Counted from the stretch's first letter, positions 12,035 to 24,150 are shown. The stretch is DNA of 64,000 nt from Brachycybe producta (GCA_036925085.1 JAUPFP010000003.1:3587001-3651000), one strand, 5' to 3'. The notes: generated from the letters alone by a model not told the origin. Made by a program: numbers and translations.

Positions 12035-12374
12035 GGAAATTACTGCGGTTGTACAACAGTTACGTAACTTAACTGTAACTTTTGATATTCTTCTAGTAGG
12101 AATTATTATTAAAATTATCTAATTGTCTTAGAAATATAATTTTGAAATCAAAATTAACAATGGGAAATAGGAGTTCCGATTTCCGAATAATAGAAATTTC
12201 GCAACTATTAATTATTTTTTTTATAAACAAATATAAATGATTTTTGTTCATCTCAATTTGATTATTGTTAACAACAATGTAGAAAATTAAAAAATTTCAC
12301 AAAATTTAAAATTTAATTAATACCACAATACAAATCTTATGAATGTTTTGTAAACAGAGCTCATTTTCGAAATC

Positions 12375-13500
12375 TTTAATTATTCTGTGTTTCAGAGAAG
12401 AGCAACAATTAAGAAAAAACTAGAAAAAAAATGTTTTAGAAACTAGAAGGGTAGCTCCAATCATCCAATCCAATCAACAATCCAATCAACTTGAAAATAC
12501 CCTCTTAAGTGATTAGAGCTACCCTTCTAGTTTCTAAAAACACTTTCTAGTTTCTAAAACACTTTCTAGTTTCTAAAACACTTTCTAGTTTCTAAAACAC
12601 TTTCTAGTTTCTAAAACACTTTCTAGTTTCTAAAACACTTTCTAGTTTCTAAAACACTTTCTAGTTTACATCTTTCAGGTGCAAAATGAAGAGAAACTAG
12701 AAAGTGTTTTAGAAACTAGAAAGTGTTTTAGAAACTAGAAGAGTAGCTCCAATCATTTAAGAGTATTTTTCATGTTGATATCTTTCAAAATAAACTTTTT
12801 ATAGAGAAAAAATTTTAAAAAAATATTGTCTGTTTAAAGTTGGGTCAATTTTCAAACTCATATAAAAAGTTTATTTTGAAAGATATCAATCAACTTGAAA
12901 ATACCCTCTTAAGTGATTGAGCTACCCTTCTAGTGTCTAAACACTTTTTAGTTTTTCTTAAATTTGCCTCTTCTGTGAAAGACGAGACTAATCAAAGCTC
13001 GAGGGGGATTTTCACTTTAAAAACCATTTTAGAAACTAGAAGGGTAGTTGAATCACTTGGTAGCATTATTTCATGTTGCTTTCTTTCAAAATAAACTTTT
13101 TATTGACAAAAATTAAAATTTTTATTCAACTTTAAAGTTGGATCATTTTCAAACTAACATAAAACGCTTATTTTAAAAGATCGCTCAATAACTTGAGTGT
13201 ATTTTCATGTTGAGATCTTTTAAAATAAACTTTTTATGGCAGTTGGAAAATGATCCAACTTTAAGCGTATGAATTACGAGTAAATATATTTTTAAACTTT
13301 TGTCTATATAAAAAGTTTATTTTAAAAGATATATCAATTTTGAAAAATACTCTTAAGTGATTGAGCTACTCTTCTAGTTTCTAAAACACTTTTCAAGTTT
13401 CTCTTAATTTTGCACCTGAAAGACAGAAATAATCAGTTTTTCGAGGGAAGGCGGCCGGACGGTGTAAACTTTAAAAAAACCCACCTTAACTACCGTATTA
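12375..13500. mobile_element. Cluster of family E MITE copies in the mucin intron
   Basis: Several arms in both orientations with AAATAAACTTTTTAT, TGAGCTACCCTTCTAG and TTAGAAACTAGAAGGGTAGC. Includes the expanded array at 12530-12665. Confidence 0.75.
12530..12665. repeat. 19-bp tandem array CTAGTTTCTAAAACACTTT (about 7 units)
   Basis: Expansion of the core motif of family E inside one copy. The same motif is expanded at 54900-54985 and, in a longer unit, at 25470-25735. Confidence 0.9.
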
Positions 13501-13574
13501 TAAATTGGTTTACCGATGAAGGCAAACCTATTTTACGTTCTATTTGTAATATAAACAGTTCAGAATAATTATCA

Positions 13575-13603
13575 CAACCCCCCCCCCCCCCCCAAAAAAA
13601 AAA
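13575..13603. repeat. C run followed by A run
   Basis: Homopolymer C (about 16) then A. Similar C runs occur at 41138-41153, 42592-42606 and 63069-63085. Confidence 0.85.
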
Positions 13604-13715
13604 TCACATTGTTCTTCTATTGTTCTCAATTTAACACTCTACTTGAACCAAAAATTATTACCAAAAAAAAAAAAGATTTATTGTTAATTTTATATTATAT
13701 TTTTTAAAAAAAAAG

Positions 13716-15695
13716 GTGATGACGGCCACTGTGACTCTTCACCCTAATCAAAACCGAACGGTGATCCGTAAAGACAGACCGATCATCCGACTGGACAAAG
13801 TGGACAAAAGAAGAGAAGAAGAAGGAGGAGGAGGAGGAGGAGGAGGAGGAGGAGGAGGAGGAGGACCACTGGTCATCACTCCAACACCAACCATTGCAAG
13901 AACAAACAATGTGGTTCAAAATTCACGTAGGGTCACCTCATCATCTCTGGCCGAAAAACGCAGACGATTTCTGGCGATTGCACGTGGACAACGTCCAGTT
14001 GGTCCACCACTATCTTCTAAGAATAACGTGGCCACTGTCCAGTCGACGGGTGACCAAGAGATGGCCGAATCTATCGAAGTGGCACCTAGTAAAATAAAAA
14101 GATTTCAGTCTTTGTCTAATTACAGCACGTTGTATTCTTTGCCCGGAGGGCGCGGTGGCGGCGGCGGCGGCGGCGGTGGAAGTGGAGGTGTCGGTCGGAT
14201 TTTGGTGCGAAAACTTCAGAGACGTCTCGGACGTCAACCGATCGAAACCGCCGACAAGAGTCAAGTCGTTGCTTTTCGACGTCCAAATTCTAAACTAAAC
14301 CTTTTGACGGTGGCCGGCTCGAGAGCTCGAGAAGAAGTTGCTGAGCCGAACGTGGAGTTAGCGAGTTCGCTGAATTCGATATCATCTTCGGAGTCTTCGT
14401 CAGAACTCGATGTGGCGTCGCGAAGTTTAACGTCGAGTAGTTCTGACGGTAGCGTGGCCACCATAACGGAGTATGTACACGATGGTGCCGAAGTCGGTGC
14501 CGAGTCTGGACCTCTACAGTCTTCCATATTGCCTCTGTCGTCTAACGAAGACGGCGAGAACGGTGCCAGTGCCATCGAAGATCTCGAAGCTTCGCAGACC
14601 GATGTCGGAGCGTTATCGTCGGCTTCCGTCACTGTTCCGCTACCGGTTTTAAAAGCGGCCACCGATAAGAACGATATCGGATTGACCGTTCCTCTTCAAC
14701 TTTCTATCGTGACGAGCACGTTCTCGTTGACCGAGACGAGGCTTCGCACTTCGTTACTTCCAGTTTACGACGGAACGTCGACTACTTTCTACACTCTAAC
14801 GCATTCTTTTGTGGTTACGAAAACGGTGACCACTTTTCAGACGGTTCCTCCAGAAGAATATATGCATTATTTAATTCCAGGGAATGATTCGGCTTTGAAT
14901 TCGTTAAATGATGTTCTTCCGGAACTGGAGTCAATGCCACCGTCGTTACTTCAACGTAAAGCGGATCTGGACGAAGACGGTGGTCCTCATACGAACGATC
15001 CCGAAGATGTCGGCTCGGACGAACTTCTGGAGAAAGCCGGTACTGTCGGTCTAGACGTCGAGACGAACGATCCGAAAGCGGACACGGCCACTGCAAGCGG
15101 CGACGCGGCCACCAACTCCGAATTGTCGACGAATCCATCCAACAATCCAGCGTTTCCTCAACAGATGGGACAACCGGTTAACCCACTTCTTGGAAATTTA
15201 CCATTTTTGAATCTTTTGGGTCCCGCGGCTGCTTTAGGTTTGAATCCGTACTTTCCTTATGGACTCGGATTACCGCAAGTGCTGACCACTTCGAGACCGG
15301 TTTTCTCGACGGACGTTGTCTACACTTCGAAACTTCTTCCGATCATCGACGGACTGACGACAACGTACAGAACTTTACACGAGGCTGCGTCTACAATTAC
15401 CCGAACATCGTACGAAACGTTTACGACTCAGGTGGCCAATCAGAATCCTTTAGCCGGTCTGGGCGGCAATAATTTACAACAGACGGGACCGCAGGGTATG
15501 TCTACGGTGACCAGTCCTCACACATTCGTGACGACAGAGACGCAAACGGCCACTCAAGTCTTCAAGTTAATGTATGACGGTTACAAGACATCTTATAGGA
15601 CGGTGTCGAGTACGTCGCTTGTCACGAGGACCATTACCACTCATACGACAACAACGGTTCCGATTTACAACACAATGATGCCGTTTTTTGGTTGA
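13716..15695 (+). CDS. Mucin-like Thr/Ser/Gly-rich protein, last exon
   Basis: Large terminal exon, about 659 residues, ending in TGA at 15693-15695. It starts after the acceptor AAAAG at 13715 in phase 0; the first codon is GTG, so this is a continuation and not a start. Features in order: basic N-terminal segment; poly-Gly run from a GGA microsatellite (about 13823-13864); second Gly run (about 14149-14182); acidic Ser-rich stretch (about 14360-14470); then three diverged repeats at about 14720-14835, 15310-15425 and 15540-15660. Each repeat has the pattern LLPxYDGxxTxYxTL followed by alternating Thr/Val (LLPVYDGTSTTFYTL, LLPIIDGLTTTYRTL, FKLMYDGYKTSYRTV). No transmembrane segment or catalytic motif is seen. 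CpG-containing codons are frequent, unlike the flanking AT-rich repeats. Probably an O-glycosylated extracellular protein (inference). Minus-strand and other-frame ORFs here are shadows. Confidence 0.8.
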   Translation: MMTATVTLHPNQNRTVIRKDRPIIRLDKVDKRREEEGGGGGGGGGGGGGGPLVITPTPTIARTNNVVQNSRRVTSSSLAEKRRRFLAIARGQRPVGPPLSSKNNVATVQSTGDQEMAESIEVAPSKIKRFQSLSNYSTLYSLPGGRGGGGGGGGGSGGVGRILVRKLQRRLGRQPIETADKSQVVAFRRPNSKLNLLTVAGSRAREEVAEPNVELASSLNSISSSESSSELDVASRSLTSSSSDGSVATITEYVHDGAEVGAESGPLQSSILPLSSNEDGENGASAIEDLEASQTDVGALSSASVTVPLPVLKAATDKNDIGLTVPLQLSIVTSTFSLTETRLRTSLLPVYDGTSTTFYTLTHSFVVTKTVTTFQTVPPEEYMHYLIPGNDSALNSLNDVLPELESMPPSLLQRKADLDEDGGPHTNDPEDVGSDELLEKAGTVGLDVETNDPKADTATASGDAATNSELSTNPSNNPAFPQQMGQPVNPLLGNLPFLNLLGPAAALGLNPYFPYGLGLPQVLTTSRPVFSTDVVYTSKLLPIIDGLTTTYRTLHEAASTITRTSYETFTTQVANQNPLAGLGGNNLQQTGPQGMSTVTSPHTFVTTETQTATQVFKLMYDGYKTSYRTVSSTSLVTRTITTHTTTTVPIYNTMMPFFG

Positions 15696-15834
15696 GGTGT
15701 TTTGGAGGCTGTTCCTCTGCTTACGGTTGGAACTGGTACGTATTTTTGTTGTTGTTGTTGGTCTTTATTTAATAGATGCTGTATTCATCGGATTGACGAC
15801 ACGGGGACGGACTGGTCAGAGTGGAACGAATTTG

Positions 15835-16390
15835 AGTAATCGCCGAAGAAGCTGGTTTGAGTCCAATCCCTCAAATCGTTCCAATCGCCGGCGATCTCTC
15901 CAATCTCCCACGATCACTCCAATCTCCTGCGATCACCCACAATCGCCGGCGATCTCTCCAATCTCCCGCGATTGCTCCAATCTCCTGCGATCACCCACAA
16001 TCGCCTGTAATTGCTTCAATCGCCTGCAATTGATCCAATTGCCAACAATTGCTTGCAACGCCCAAAATCGACTGCCATCAATAAAATCTCCTTTAGTTGG
16101 CTCCAGTCGCCCACAATTGATCTAATCTCCCGTAATCGCTCCAATTTTCCTAATTACTTCAATCGCTTGTAGTCGCTCCAATCGCGCGCAATCGATATAA
16201 TCTTCCGCAATCACTCTGATCGCCCAAATTGCTGCAATACCGACAATAGCTCCAATCGCGCGCAATCGATATAATCTTCCACAATCACTACGATCGCCCA
16301 AATCTCTGCAATATCGACAATAGCTCCAATCGCCCTAATTGCTCCAATTACCCGCAATCGCTCCAATCGCCACAACTTCTCGAAAAAGGC
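15835..16390. repeat. Degenerate CAATCGCC minisatellite in the mucin gene 3' region
   Basis: Dozens of imperfect 15-18-bp units of the kind CCAATCTCCCGCGATTGCT, with both CAATCGCC and GGCGAT orientations. Follows the stop by about 140 bp, so it is probably transcribed as 3'UTR. Confidence 0.75.
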
Positions 16391-16684
16391 CCGTATTGTG
16401 GCCAGTCCGCCCCAATCGGATCGAGGTTTCGATCTGTTATAAATGTGTATTTTTTTTTTTTCAGTGTGTTTGTGTGTGTGTTTTGTTTCTTTCAGGCAAC
16501 ATATTCCTCAAGTATTTTTTTTTCTCCAAGTGTGGCCGTACTTTTAACAACAACCGAACTGTTTTTTTTTACCGTATTCCTAAACGTAATTTAGGAACTT
16601 TTTCATCGAAGAGAAGAATCTCGTACATATCGTGACTGTCTGTCTCCATTTCTGTGTTTGTGTCAAGGGTTGACATTATTAAAA

Positions 16685-16690
16685 AATAAA
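16685..16690 (+). terminator. Candidate poly(A) signal of the mucin-like gene
   Basis: AATAAA about 1 kb after the stop at 15695, in a TTAAAAAATAAAATAAG context. It is the nearest canonical hexamer downstream; cleavage is not proven. Confidence 0.3.
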
Positions 16691-16699
16691 ATAAGATAA

Positions 16700-17900
16700 T
16701 TGTTTGTTATTTTCGAAAAATGTCTGTCACAAAATGGTGGATTGGTTTTTTTTTTTTTTTTTTTTGAAACAAGCCTAAAATAGCTTGTTTCTCTTAAGGT
16801 GGGCCACCTATACAAGGTGTGACAAATGTGTGTACCTTCTTTTAACACACCTTGTACAGCAGCAATATGTGTGAATGTTGAACATGTGTGTGTTTGTTTG
16901 TGTTCTCATTTTATTAACAATTACAATTACAGTTACAAAAAAAAATCTGCAAGCACCCTGTTGGCCCTATGGCAGAGGGACTTTAAGATCCAAGTGCTGC
17001 TAGATGCATTGTACATGTACTATTCATATTGTGTGTGTTCGCTTCCTGTGTGTGTGTCTCTGCCCTCATTGTGTATGTGTGTGTGCTCTCACTGTGTGTG
17101 TTTTCACCTTTATATACTGTATATATATGTGTGTGTGTGCTCTTATAACACGTGTAGGTGCGTTTCCACTTTGTGAATGTGTTCTCGCATTAGGTGTTGC
17201 AATTATAACTGGCCATGGCCACTCGCATCATGAGGTGCACAACCATCTAAAAGCAGGGATTCTTAACCCAGGGGTGGTTATGGGGGCAGGCACGTACTGG
17301 CTCCAAAATCCTAGATCTGCAATATCTGACCGCATCACTTTTGCTCCGCCCAATATTTTTTATCTAGTAAGCGAGCGAAGCGAGCCACAAAATTATCGAC
17401 ATTTTTTTTTTCCATTTAGCACCAAACATAAACATGTTTGAAATACATATTCTTGGACAAAACGCATGTTTGTGCACTGGCGACTAGAAGGAGCAAGCTG
17501 CACAGGTGGCATTTGCCAACTTGCTGCCTCGGACCAGTACGTGCCTCGAGGATATGGGAAACAAATAATGGTGGCATGGGACACCTGGTTTGCATCAAGG
17601 GGCATGATTGGACGTGTGGTGTCCACGTCATCTCAGCACCACTGTCACTGTTGAGAGCTTAATTTGTCACAGACATTGGGGGTATCGGAAGAAGGCGACA
17701 TTTGGCGAAAATTTCTCACATTGTGTGTCTGTCTGTGTGTGTGTTCTCACCTTTTGTGTATGTGTGTGTGATAGGTGATGGGTGGGTTAATTTGGACCAA
17801 TTAGGGGCAATAAAAAGAGATCAAAATTCATAAATGACAATACAATGTGTTAATAAAATATGTTTTATGAACACTCTGTATCGTGATTAATACTGATTAA
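16700..17900. other. No gene recognised; TG-rich and one GC-richer block
   Basis: TG/GTGT microsatellite-like stretches at 16460-17160 and 17715-17775. 16945-17012 is family M (TCTGCAAGCA ... CCTATGGCAGAGGGACTT). 17200-17660 is more complex, with overlapping short ORFs on both strands (up to 77 aa) that match no family I know; it contains a TTCTTAACCCAGGGGTGG hAT-like motif. Confidence 0.4.
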
Positions 17901-18226
17901 TAGGGCACGGATTTTTATGCAAAATCAAGCAAATGTGTTCTCAATCTGTGTGGCTCAAGAGCCAATTGTGAAGTCACATTATCCGTTAAGATCAACCAAC
18001 AATTATGTTTTTTTTAATCAAAAACACTGGTTAGAGGCTAGAGTTCTGGAGTTGACAAGTGATAGTAACCGGGCATCTAGCCTCTAACTAGCCTTTTTTT
18101 ATTAGAAAAAAGCATAATTGCAGTTGCCCTAACGATGATGATGATGATGATTACTTCACAGTTGGCCATTGGGCCACAGATTGAGAAACATTTGCTTGAT
18201 ATTTTGCATGAATATCCGGAGCCCTA
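17901..18226. mobile_element. hAT MITE family C, copy 3
   Basis: Ends TAGGGCACGGATTTTTATGC and GAATATCCGGAGCCCTA. 8-bp duplication CTGATTAA / CTGATTAT (7 of 8) at 17893-17900 and 18227-18234. Confidence 0.88.
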
Positions 18227-18419
18227 CTGATTATATAATTGGTCATTTTAAATACAGACATCTAAATTGATTCCGGTTTAATTATTTTATTGGTAAAATT
18301 ACAAAAAAATTTGTGGCTCTTTTTTTTTCTAGGCAATGCAAATGGTTCTCAACCTGCAGCTCGCGAGCTGTTAGTTGAGAATTATCTGAGCCAGAAAATT
18401 ACTGTATTTAGTAAATATT

Positions 18420-18465
18420 ATTATTAATTATTAATTATTATCATTATTATTATTATTATTATTGT
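18420..18465. repeat. ATT microsatellite
   Basis: (TTA)n with interruptions. Confidence 0.8.
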
Positions 18466-18589
18466 AAATGATGAAAAAAATATTTTATTGATAAGTTGTT
18501 CACTAGATGAACACATAAAAATTGTATTTTGTTTGTAAAATTGAAGTTTAATAATATATAATAAAATGTTTGTTGTTGATAATATTAAA

Positions 18590-19000
18590 AGATTCTTAGA
18601 AACTAGAATAGTAAATTAATGAGTTGAATTTATTTTAATATCTTTCAAAATAAACCTTTTGTGTGAAAATTCTAAAAATATCAAATTTCAGTTTTTATTT
18701 TGAAGTTTATATTTAAAAAAAATGTCCAAGTTTGGCTTTTAAACTACCGTAAAAAAGTTTATTTTTAAAGATAACAGCATGTAAATAAACTCTAACCCTT
18801 CTAGTTTGTAACAAATAAAACATTTCTTTTTGAAATTGATTTAAAAAAAATTTGAGTACTTGTAACTTACGTTTTGAAACATTTTAATTAAAAACTAAAT
18901 TAAAAATTTAATTAAATTAAAAAAAAGTTTATTTTCAAAGATATCTTGAAAAAATACCTTAATTTTCATGAATTTACCTGAATTCTTATGAAATCATTTT
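18590..19000. mobile_element. Decayed family E fragments
   Basis: TTAGAAACTAGAATAG, ATCTTTCAAAATAAACC and AGTTTATTTTTAAAGATA motifs in diverged sequence. Confidence 0.5.
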
Positions 19001-19509
19001 AATGCTTTTTTAAGTAAAAGCTTAAAACATGAAGCAAAGCTTAAAACATGAGCTTGACAAACATTTTTAAATCTAATAAAAAAATATTTAAGGTTTGCTT
19101 AAACAAAATTTCAGAATAGAGGCCCAGATAAAGTCCATATGGGGTGTAGAGCCCCATATTGGCCTGGTGGGGCTCAGTGGTCTGCTCTGGATCTCAAAAA
19201 TGTAGGTATTTTATTTTTAAAAACCCATGACCCGTAAAATGTTGCAATTAAAATAAAGTTAGCAAGGTCATGTTTTAATTTGACCTTGACAAAAAAAAAT
19301 TTCTAGAAATATTAGCTTTGTCTTGATATTTAAGAGCTGATTATCCTGCTAATTATGCAAAAATAAAGGAGGAGCCCCCCCCCCAATCGGAATGCAAGAG
19401 TTCCAATTGAGGAAAAATGGGGGGGGGAGAGGGTCATGTTTTCAAATTTGATGCCAAAATGCAAAATATTCATTCATCCATCCGTCCATTGGAATGATGG
19501 ATGAATGTT

Positions 19510-19546
<37 letters not shown>

Positions 19547-19830
19547 TTTCAGCATCCTTTATGTCTTATGCCACAAATATCTTCGTTGTTGTTGGGAATG
19601 ACGCAAATAAGTGACGTCATAACCATAGCAAGTTCATTCATCGTTCTTTTGCAATGTGTGTGTGTAACTTTTTTTAAAACTTTTTTGCACTCTTCTGTAA
19701 AAAGAAGTTTTTTCTCCATAGTTTAAAACACACGAAAGGAAGGAAGTCGAATATACAAAACTTGATTGTGTTTGCTTGCTGTTTATCTTAAGTGTTCATA
19801 TTCAGAATATTTTTTTTACAAAGAAATCAA
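19001..19830. other. No gene seen; simple repeats
   Basis: C and G runs (19375-19430), a CT microsatellite (19515-19542) and an ATGGATGAATG hairpin motif (19470-19507). The short ORF at 19505 is low complexity. Confidence 0.5.
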
Positions 19831-19834
19831 CAAA

Positions 19835-20700
19835 GTTTTTGAAAGTTTTAAAGAAAATACGGCGGCCATCTTGGTTTTTGATTAATTCATATTTTGTTTC
19901 AGGTAGATTTTTTTCTATTTAAATTATATTTTAATGTATTTTATGATGGTTATTATTTATTAGTAAGTATTTATGTGTTTTTAGAGGTTCTTTTCGCTTT
20001 TATGCAAATATAATTATTCAAAACTTTTCACTTTTTTGAAAGTAAAACAAATTCTTTTATATAAATATTTTAAATTTAAACAAAACTTTTTTTTTAGAAA
20101 AAAATACAAGTTATTTTATCTTAGTGATATAATCTAGATAGATAACAGTTTTACACATTTTTAAAAAAATAAATTATCAGCATTTATTTGCAAAGAAAAA
20201 AGAAGTTTTTAAAAGTTTAAAAGAAAAAAAATACGGCGGCCATCTTGGTTTTTGAATAATTCATATTTTGTTTCAGGTACATTTTTCTATTTAAATTCCA
20301 TTTTATGATTTTCGTTACTATTTGTGTGTTTTTAGAGGTTCTTTTTGTTTTTTTTATGCAAATATATTTTTTTCAAAACATTTCACCTTTTTTTAAAAAA
20401 AAGTTAAACAAATTCGTTTATGTAAATATTTTAAATTTATTGAAAACTTTTTTTTAGTAAAAATACAAATTATTTTATCTTAGTGCTATAATCTAGATAG
20501 ATAACAGTTTTACACATTTTTAAAAATAAATTATCACATTTATTTATAAAGGAAAAAAAGCTTTTGAAAGTTTAAAAGAAAAAACGGCGGCCATCTTGGT
20601 TTTTGATTAATTCAAATTTTGTTTCAGGTAGATTTTTGTTTTTTAGATTCCGTTTTAATGTATTTTATGTTGATTAAATTATTAATGCGAAAAACATTCT
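19835..20700. repeat. Tandem array of ~350-375-bp units (about 2.5-3 copies)
   Basis: CGGCGGCCATCTTGGTTTTTG occurs at about 19860, 20234 and 20585, each followed by TTTTGTTTCAGGTA and, in the first two units, by TCTAGATAGATAACAGTTTT. A fourth diverged unit head is at 20815-20870. Confidence 0.85.
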
Positions 20701-21010
20701 GCGTTTTTCAATCAAAAAGACTTGTTTTAGAGGCTTCTTAATAGGCTATCTATCTTATAGGCTTAAGGCTATCTTAATAAAAAAAAAATTATAGCTTTTA
20801 AACACAGATTTTGAAAGTTCAAGAAAAAATTGTGGCCAGCTTTGATTTTGTTTCAGGTAAATTTTTGTATCTATAGATACACAGACGGCTAATAAGGCGA
20901 AAAAATGATTCATTTTTCAATCAATAAAGGTTGTTTAGAGGCTAAAATCTAGAAGACATCTAGCCTCTAAACAGTCTTTTTCAATGCAAAAAACAATTTT
21001 TTCTTGTCTT
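20700..21010. mobile_element. Diverged family C-like fragments
   Basis: Carries GTTTAGAGGCTAAAATC..ACATCTAGCCTCTAAAC stems like the inner part of family C, with different ends. Confidence 0.45.
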
Positions 21011-21029
21011 ACCAGCTATTTATTATTTT

Positions 21030-21085
21030 TGAATAACTAACTCTGCAAGCAGTACAGAGGGCCTATGACAGAGGAACTATTTAGT
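21030..21085. repeat. Family M short repeat
   Basis: ACTCTGCAAGCAG ... GGCCTATGACAGAGGA. Related copies at 16945-17012, 21573-21640, 23120-23185 (reverse) and 63405-63470. Confidence 0.5.
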
Positions 21086-21572
21086 TGATTTTTGACCAGT
21101 TAACCAGTTAAACCAGTTAAAAACACAAATTCTTTAATCTTTTAAATGTGTTTCTTTGGCATAGTTATGCTCTAGATATATCACAAGGGTTCTTTGTTTT
21201 AAGGGTAATTTGATCTTAGCTTTTAGTTGCCTGTGGATTGTTTCAAGGCTTTTTAGCTCTTTTCTTCTTCTTCTTCTTGCCCTTGTCATGGTTCAAAACT
21301 GGGTTAAATTCATCACATTGCTTCAAACAAAACAAAAAAAATAACACAGGGGGGATGGATGCACTTTGTACAGAGTGTTAATAAATGATAAACACACAGA
21401 TGTGGACAATGTGTCTAGTGTTGAAAATGGCTGATTGCCAAATTTGTTAAGATGAAATTGAAAGTTTCATTAGAAACTAGAAACAGTAATTTGAATGTAC
21501 TATAAAAATATTTTCATGAGAAAAAAATAAAAGTTTAAAAGGCGTCATTTTGTAATGAAGTTGAATTTGAAA

Positions 21573-21670
21573 AAAACTACTCTCTGCAAGCAGCCAAGAA
21601 AGCCTGTGGCAGAGAGATAAAAGAACAATTGCAGCATGTTGCAATGCAATGCAATGCAATACAATACAAG
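21573..21670. repeat. Family M copy and GCAAT run
   Basis: TCTGCAAGCAGCCAAGAAAG..TGTGGCAGAGAGAT followed by (GCAAT)n. The overlapping minus ORF is a shadow. Confidence 0.5.
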
Positions 21671-21734
21671 TTAGTAGCACAATGTCAGATTTTTGGTCCA
21701 TCAAAATTCAATTGCTAGTCTAGTTCCTAATACC

Positions 21735-22012
21735 TACTACACACCTGATAATTTAAATGCATTTAAATAATAAACGTGTTCTACAGAGCCCTGTGAAGGA
21801 CAAACAAACAATATGTTTAATTAAATTTATTCAGTTAATGATCTGAAAATATTGAGTTAATATTTAAATATAATTAGATAAACTTTCAATTTAAAATATT
21901 AATAATAAAGTCAATTTTTATTTGTCCATGTCCTTAACTGGATTCCGTATAATTCACCCTGAACACATTTAATTTGAATTCGCATTTAACTCATGTGTGT
22001 GTGTACAAGGTA
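21735..22012 (-). repeat. Dispersed repeat family G, copy 2
   Basis: Reverse orientation of the unit at 1652-1945, including TTTAAATGCATTTAAA-like and AATTTGAATTCGCATTTAAC, ending GTGTACAAGGTATT. Confidence 0.75.
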
Positions 22013-24150
22013 TTAGAAGCAGAAAAATCTTAAAATGAAAATACTTTTAACTCATTTGACACATTTTGAAAATTCGTTCTAAAAAGTTGCTTCAACTCAT
22101 TTTAAGTGTCAATCTTTTTGATACTCTTATTTGTACACATCCTGTACTTGTGTTCTGTCTTCTTAACTCATTGTTTTAAGTATATGGAATAACAAAAAAA
22201 ATATAATATGATCCCCTCTGGTAAAATCCTGTTTGCAAACTCAAAATAGATTTTTCATTTCAAGTCCAGGGCACTTTTTTTCACTCTCACTCACTGAGCA
22301 ACAAAAACAACAACCCAACTAAGTAGGCCTAATTTATGGATGATGTCACTATTATTTTGCATGGTCATTTTATTTGACAAAATGTCAAGTTCAAAAATAA
22401 ATATATATACAACTTAAGAGTAGCTCAAGCCAAAAAAAAAAAAAATAAGGCCTACCGTGCCCTTTGCCCTGAAAACCTTGGGTGTCATTACAGAAAATTG
22501 AAGAAAACAACTTCTTAAGTATTCTGACTTGAGAATCCTTAATATGTTCTACTAATTACTAGAAAGACTTCAGGAAGGTTAAAATAATTTAAATGAGAAA
22601 TAAATTTTCAAACAAAACTTTTGTTTGAGATAGGACACAATTTTATTATCGTCATATCTAGCTCATAACCTTTGTAACAGTTACAAACAGTAAATTACAA
22701 AATATTCTTATGTCAAAATATTGTCATAATTATGAATTCCATTTGGATGATGGGGTGTACAAAATAATATTGACAATCATAAAATAATAGATGATAAGCT
22801 GTGAGCCTGTGACATCATACGGTATGACTGGCCCTACTTTTTTTCTTCTAAGTTTAGCATTTATATTGGGGTGCAATCGGAAACTAAAAACATTTTATTT
22901 ACAGTATGCTGTAAAAAAAATTACAAGTGTTATTTTATCTATCTTCTAGATAATTCTTTAAATATTTTTTTTCCGGATCTGCTTGATTATTTTGCCATTT
23001 TCTAGTCAAATATGAGGTCATAGAAAGGCCTCTTAGGAGAAGGCCGTGGTGCAAACAGAGGGGGGGGGAGTCTTTTCAACAATGTATATATTGTTAGTTA
23101 TTATGACAAAGCAATCTTTATGCTGCTTTTGGACTTTGTTATCCCTCTGCCATAGGCCATTTGTGTTGCTTGCTGAGTATTAATTCAAATTTGAAATTTA
23201 AAAAAAAATCCGGACCGGGTTTCCTTGAAGAAGCAAGTATGTGTAATAGAATGCTTGATTTCTTGAGAAGAGTAGGTTGAGCTAGTTGATATGGTTCCCG
23301 GACACATTTTCTTTATGAACGCTTTTCTGTTTTCTTTAGTTTCCAAATGCACCCGTTATATCTCTGCAATGAGGTATATATATTTTTTTTTTGCTTGGTA
23401 TTTGTCATTAACCCAGATTTTCTTATATAATGTATGATGGGAGACTTTGCCTCTTTAAATGACAAGTCTTGAAAATGTCTATTTTTATAATTTTTTCAAC
23501 CAAAAAAAAAAGCCCTAGATCCTGTGTGTATTTTTTTGTTTGTTGTTTGCTGTTTCAGCTAATGAAGTGAAGAAGAGGGGGAGGAGAGCTAGGGTCTGAA
23601 AATGGGGTGGTTGGTGGTTAGATATGGTGGTGATGGGTTAAAACTTTTCAGAAATTTTTTTTTTTATTTTCGAAAAACATCTTCTTCACATGTTGAAATT
23701 CTTGATGTTTATGGGCCATGACTGATGTATAATCAAATAAATGTAAATAAATTCCTGGTTGCAGTTTTATTTTGGTTGTTTTTTTGAGTCTCAATATTGA
23801 GAATTTGAGAACTCACTTCTGAACCCCCCCCCCTTATATTCTAGATATCATCACAGTTCCATGTGCCAAACTACCTATGGTACTCAACCCTTTTTGCCAA
23901 AAAAAAAAGTGCCATGCGGGCATCTTGTGTTTTGTGGGGCTTCATGAGCAGGAATGTCATTTTAGTTTTTTTTTTTTCAGTGGGGGGAGGGTTAAAACTT
24001 GACCAGCTTGCTAATTTTTGTGTATACGCGGGCCAGTGCTGTCTTGATGGATTAGTTTATATTTTCAAGAAATTCGCTAAAAATACTTATTGTAATAAAA
24101 CAATTGTTATTCAGGGGGCAAATGCCCCTTGCGCCCTCCAAATGATGTCC
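22013..24150. other. No gene seen
   Basis: AT-rich intergenic-looking sequence with a family M copy on the reverse strand (23120-23185), G runs at 23062 and 23977, and poly-T tracts. No exon with homology found. Confidence 0.45.

Noticed and set aside
13704-13919. Minus-strand ORF with poly-Ser
   Set aside because: Antisense shadow of the GGA microsatellite in the mucin exon.
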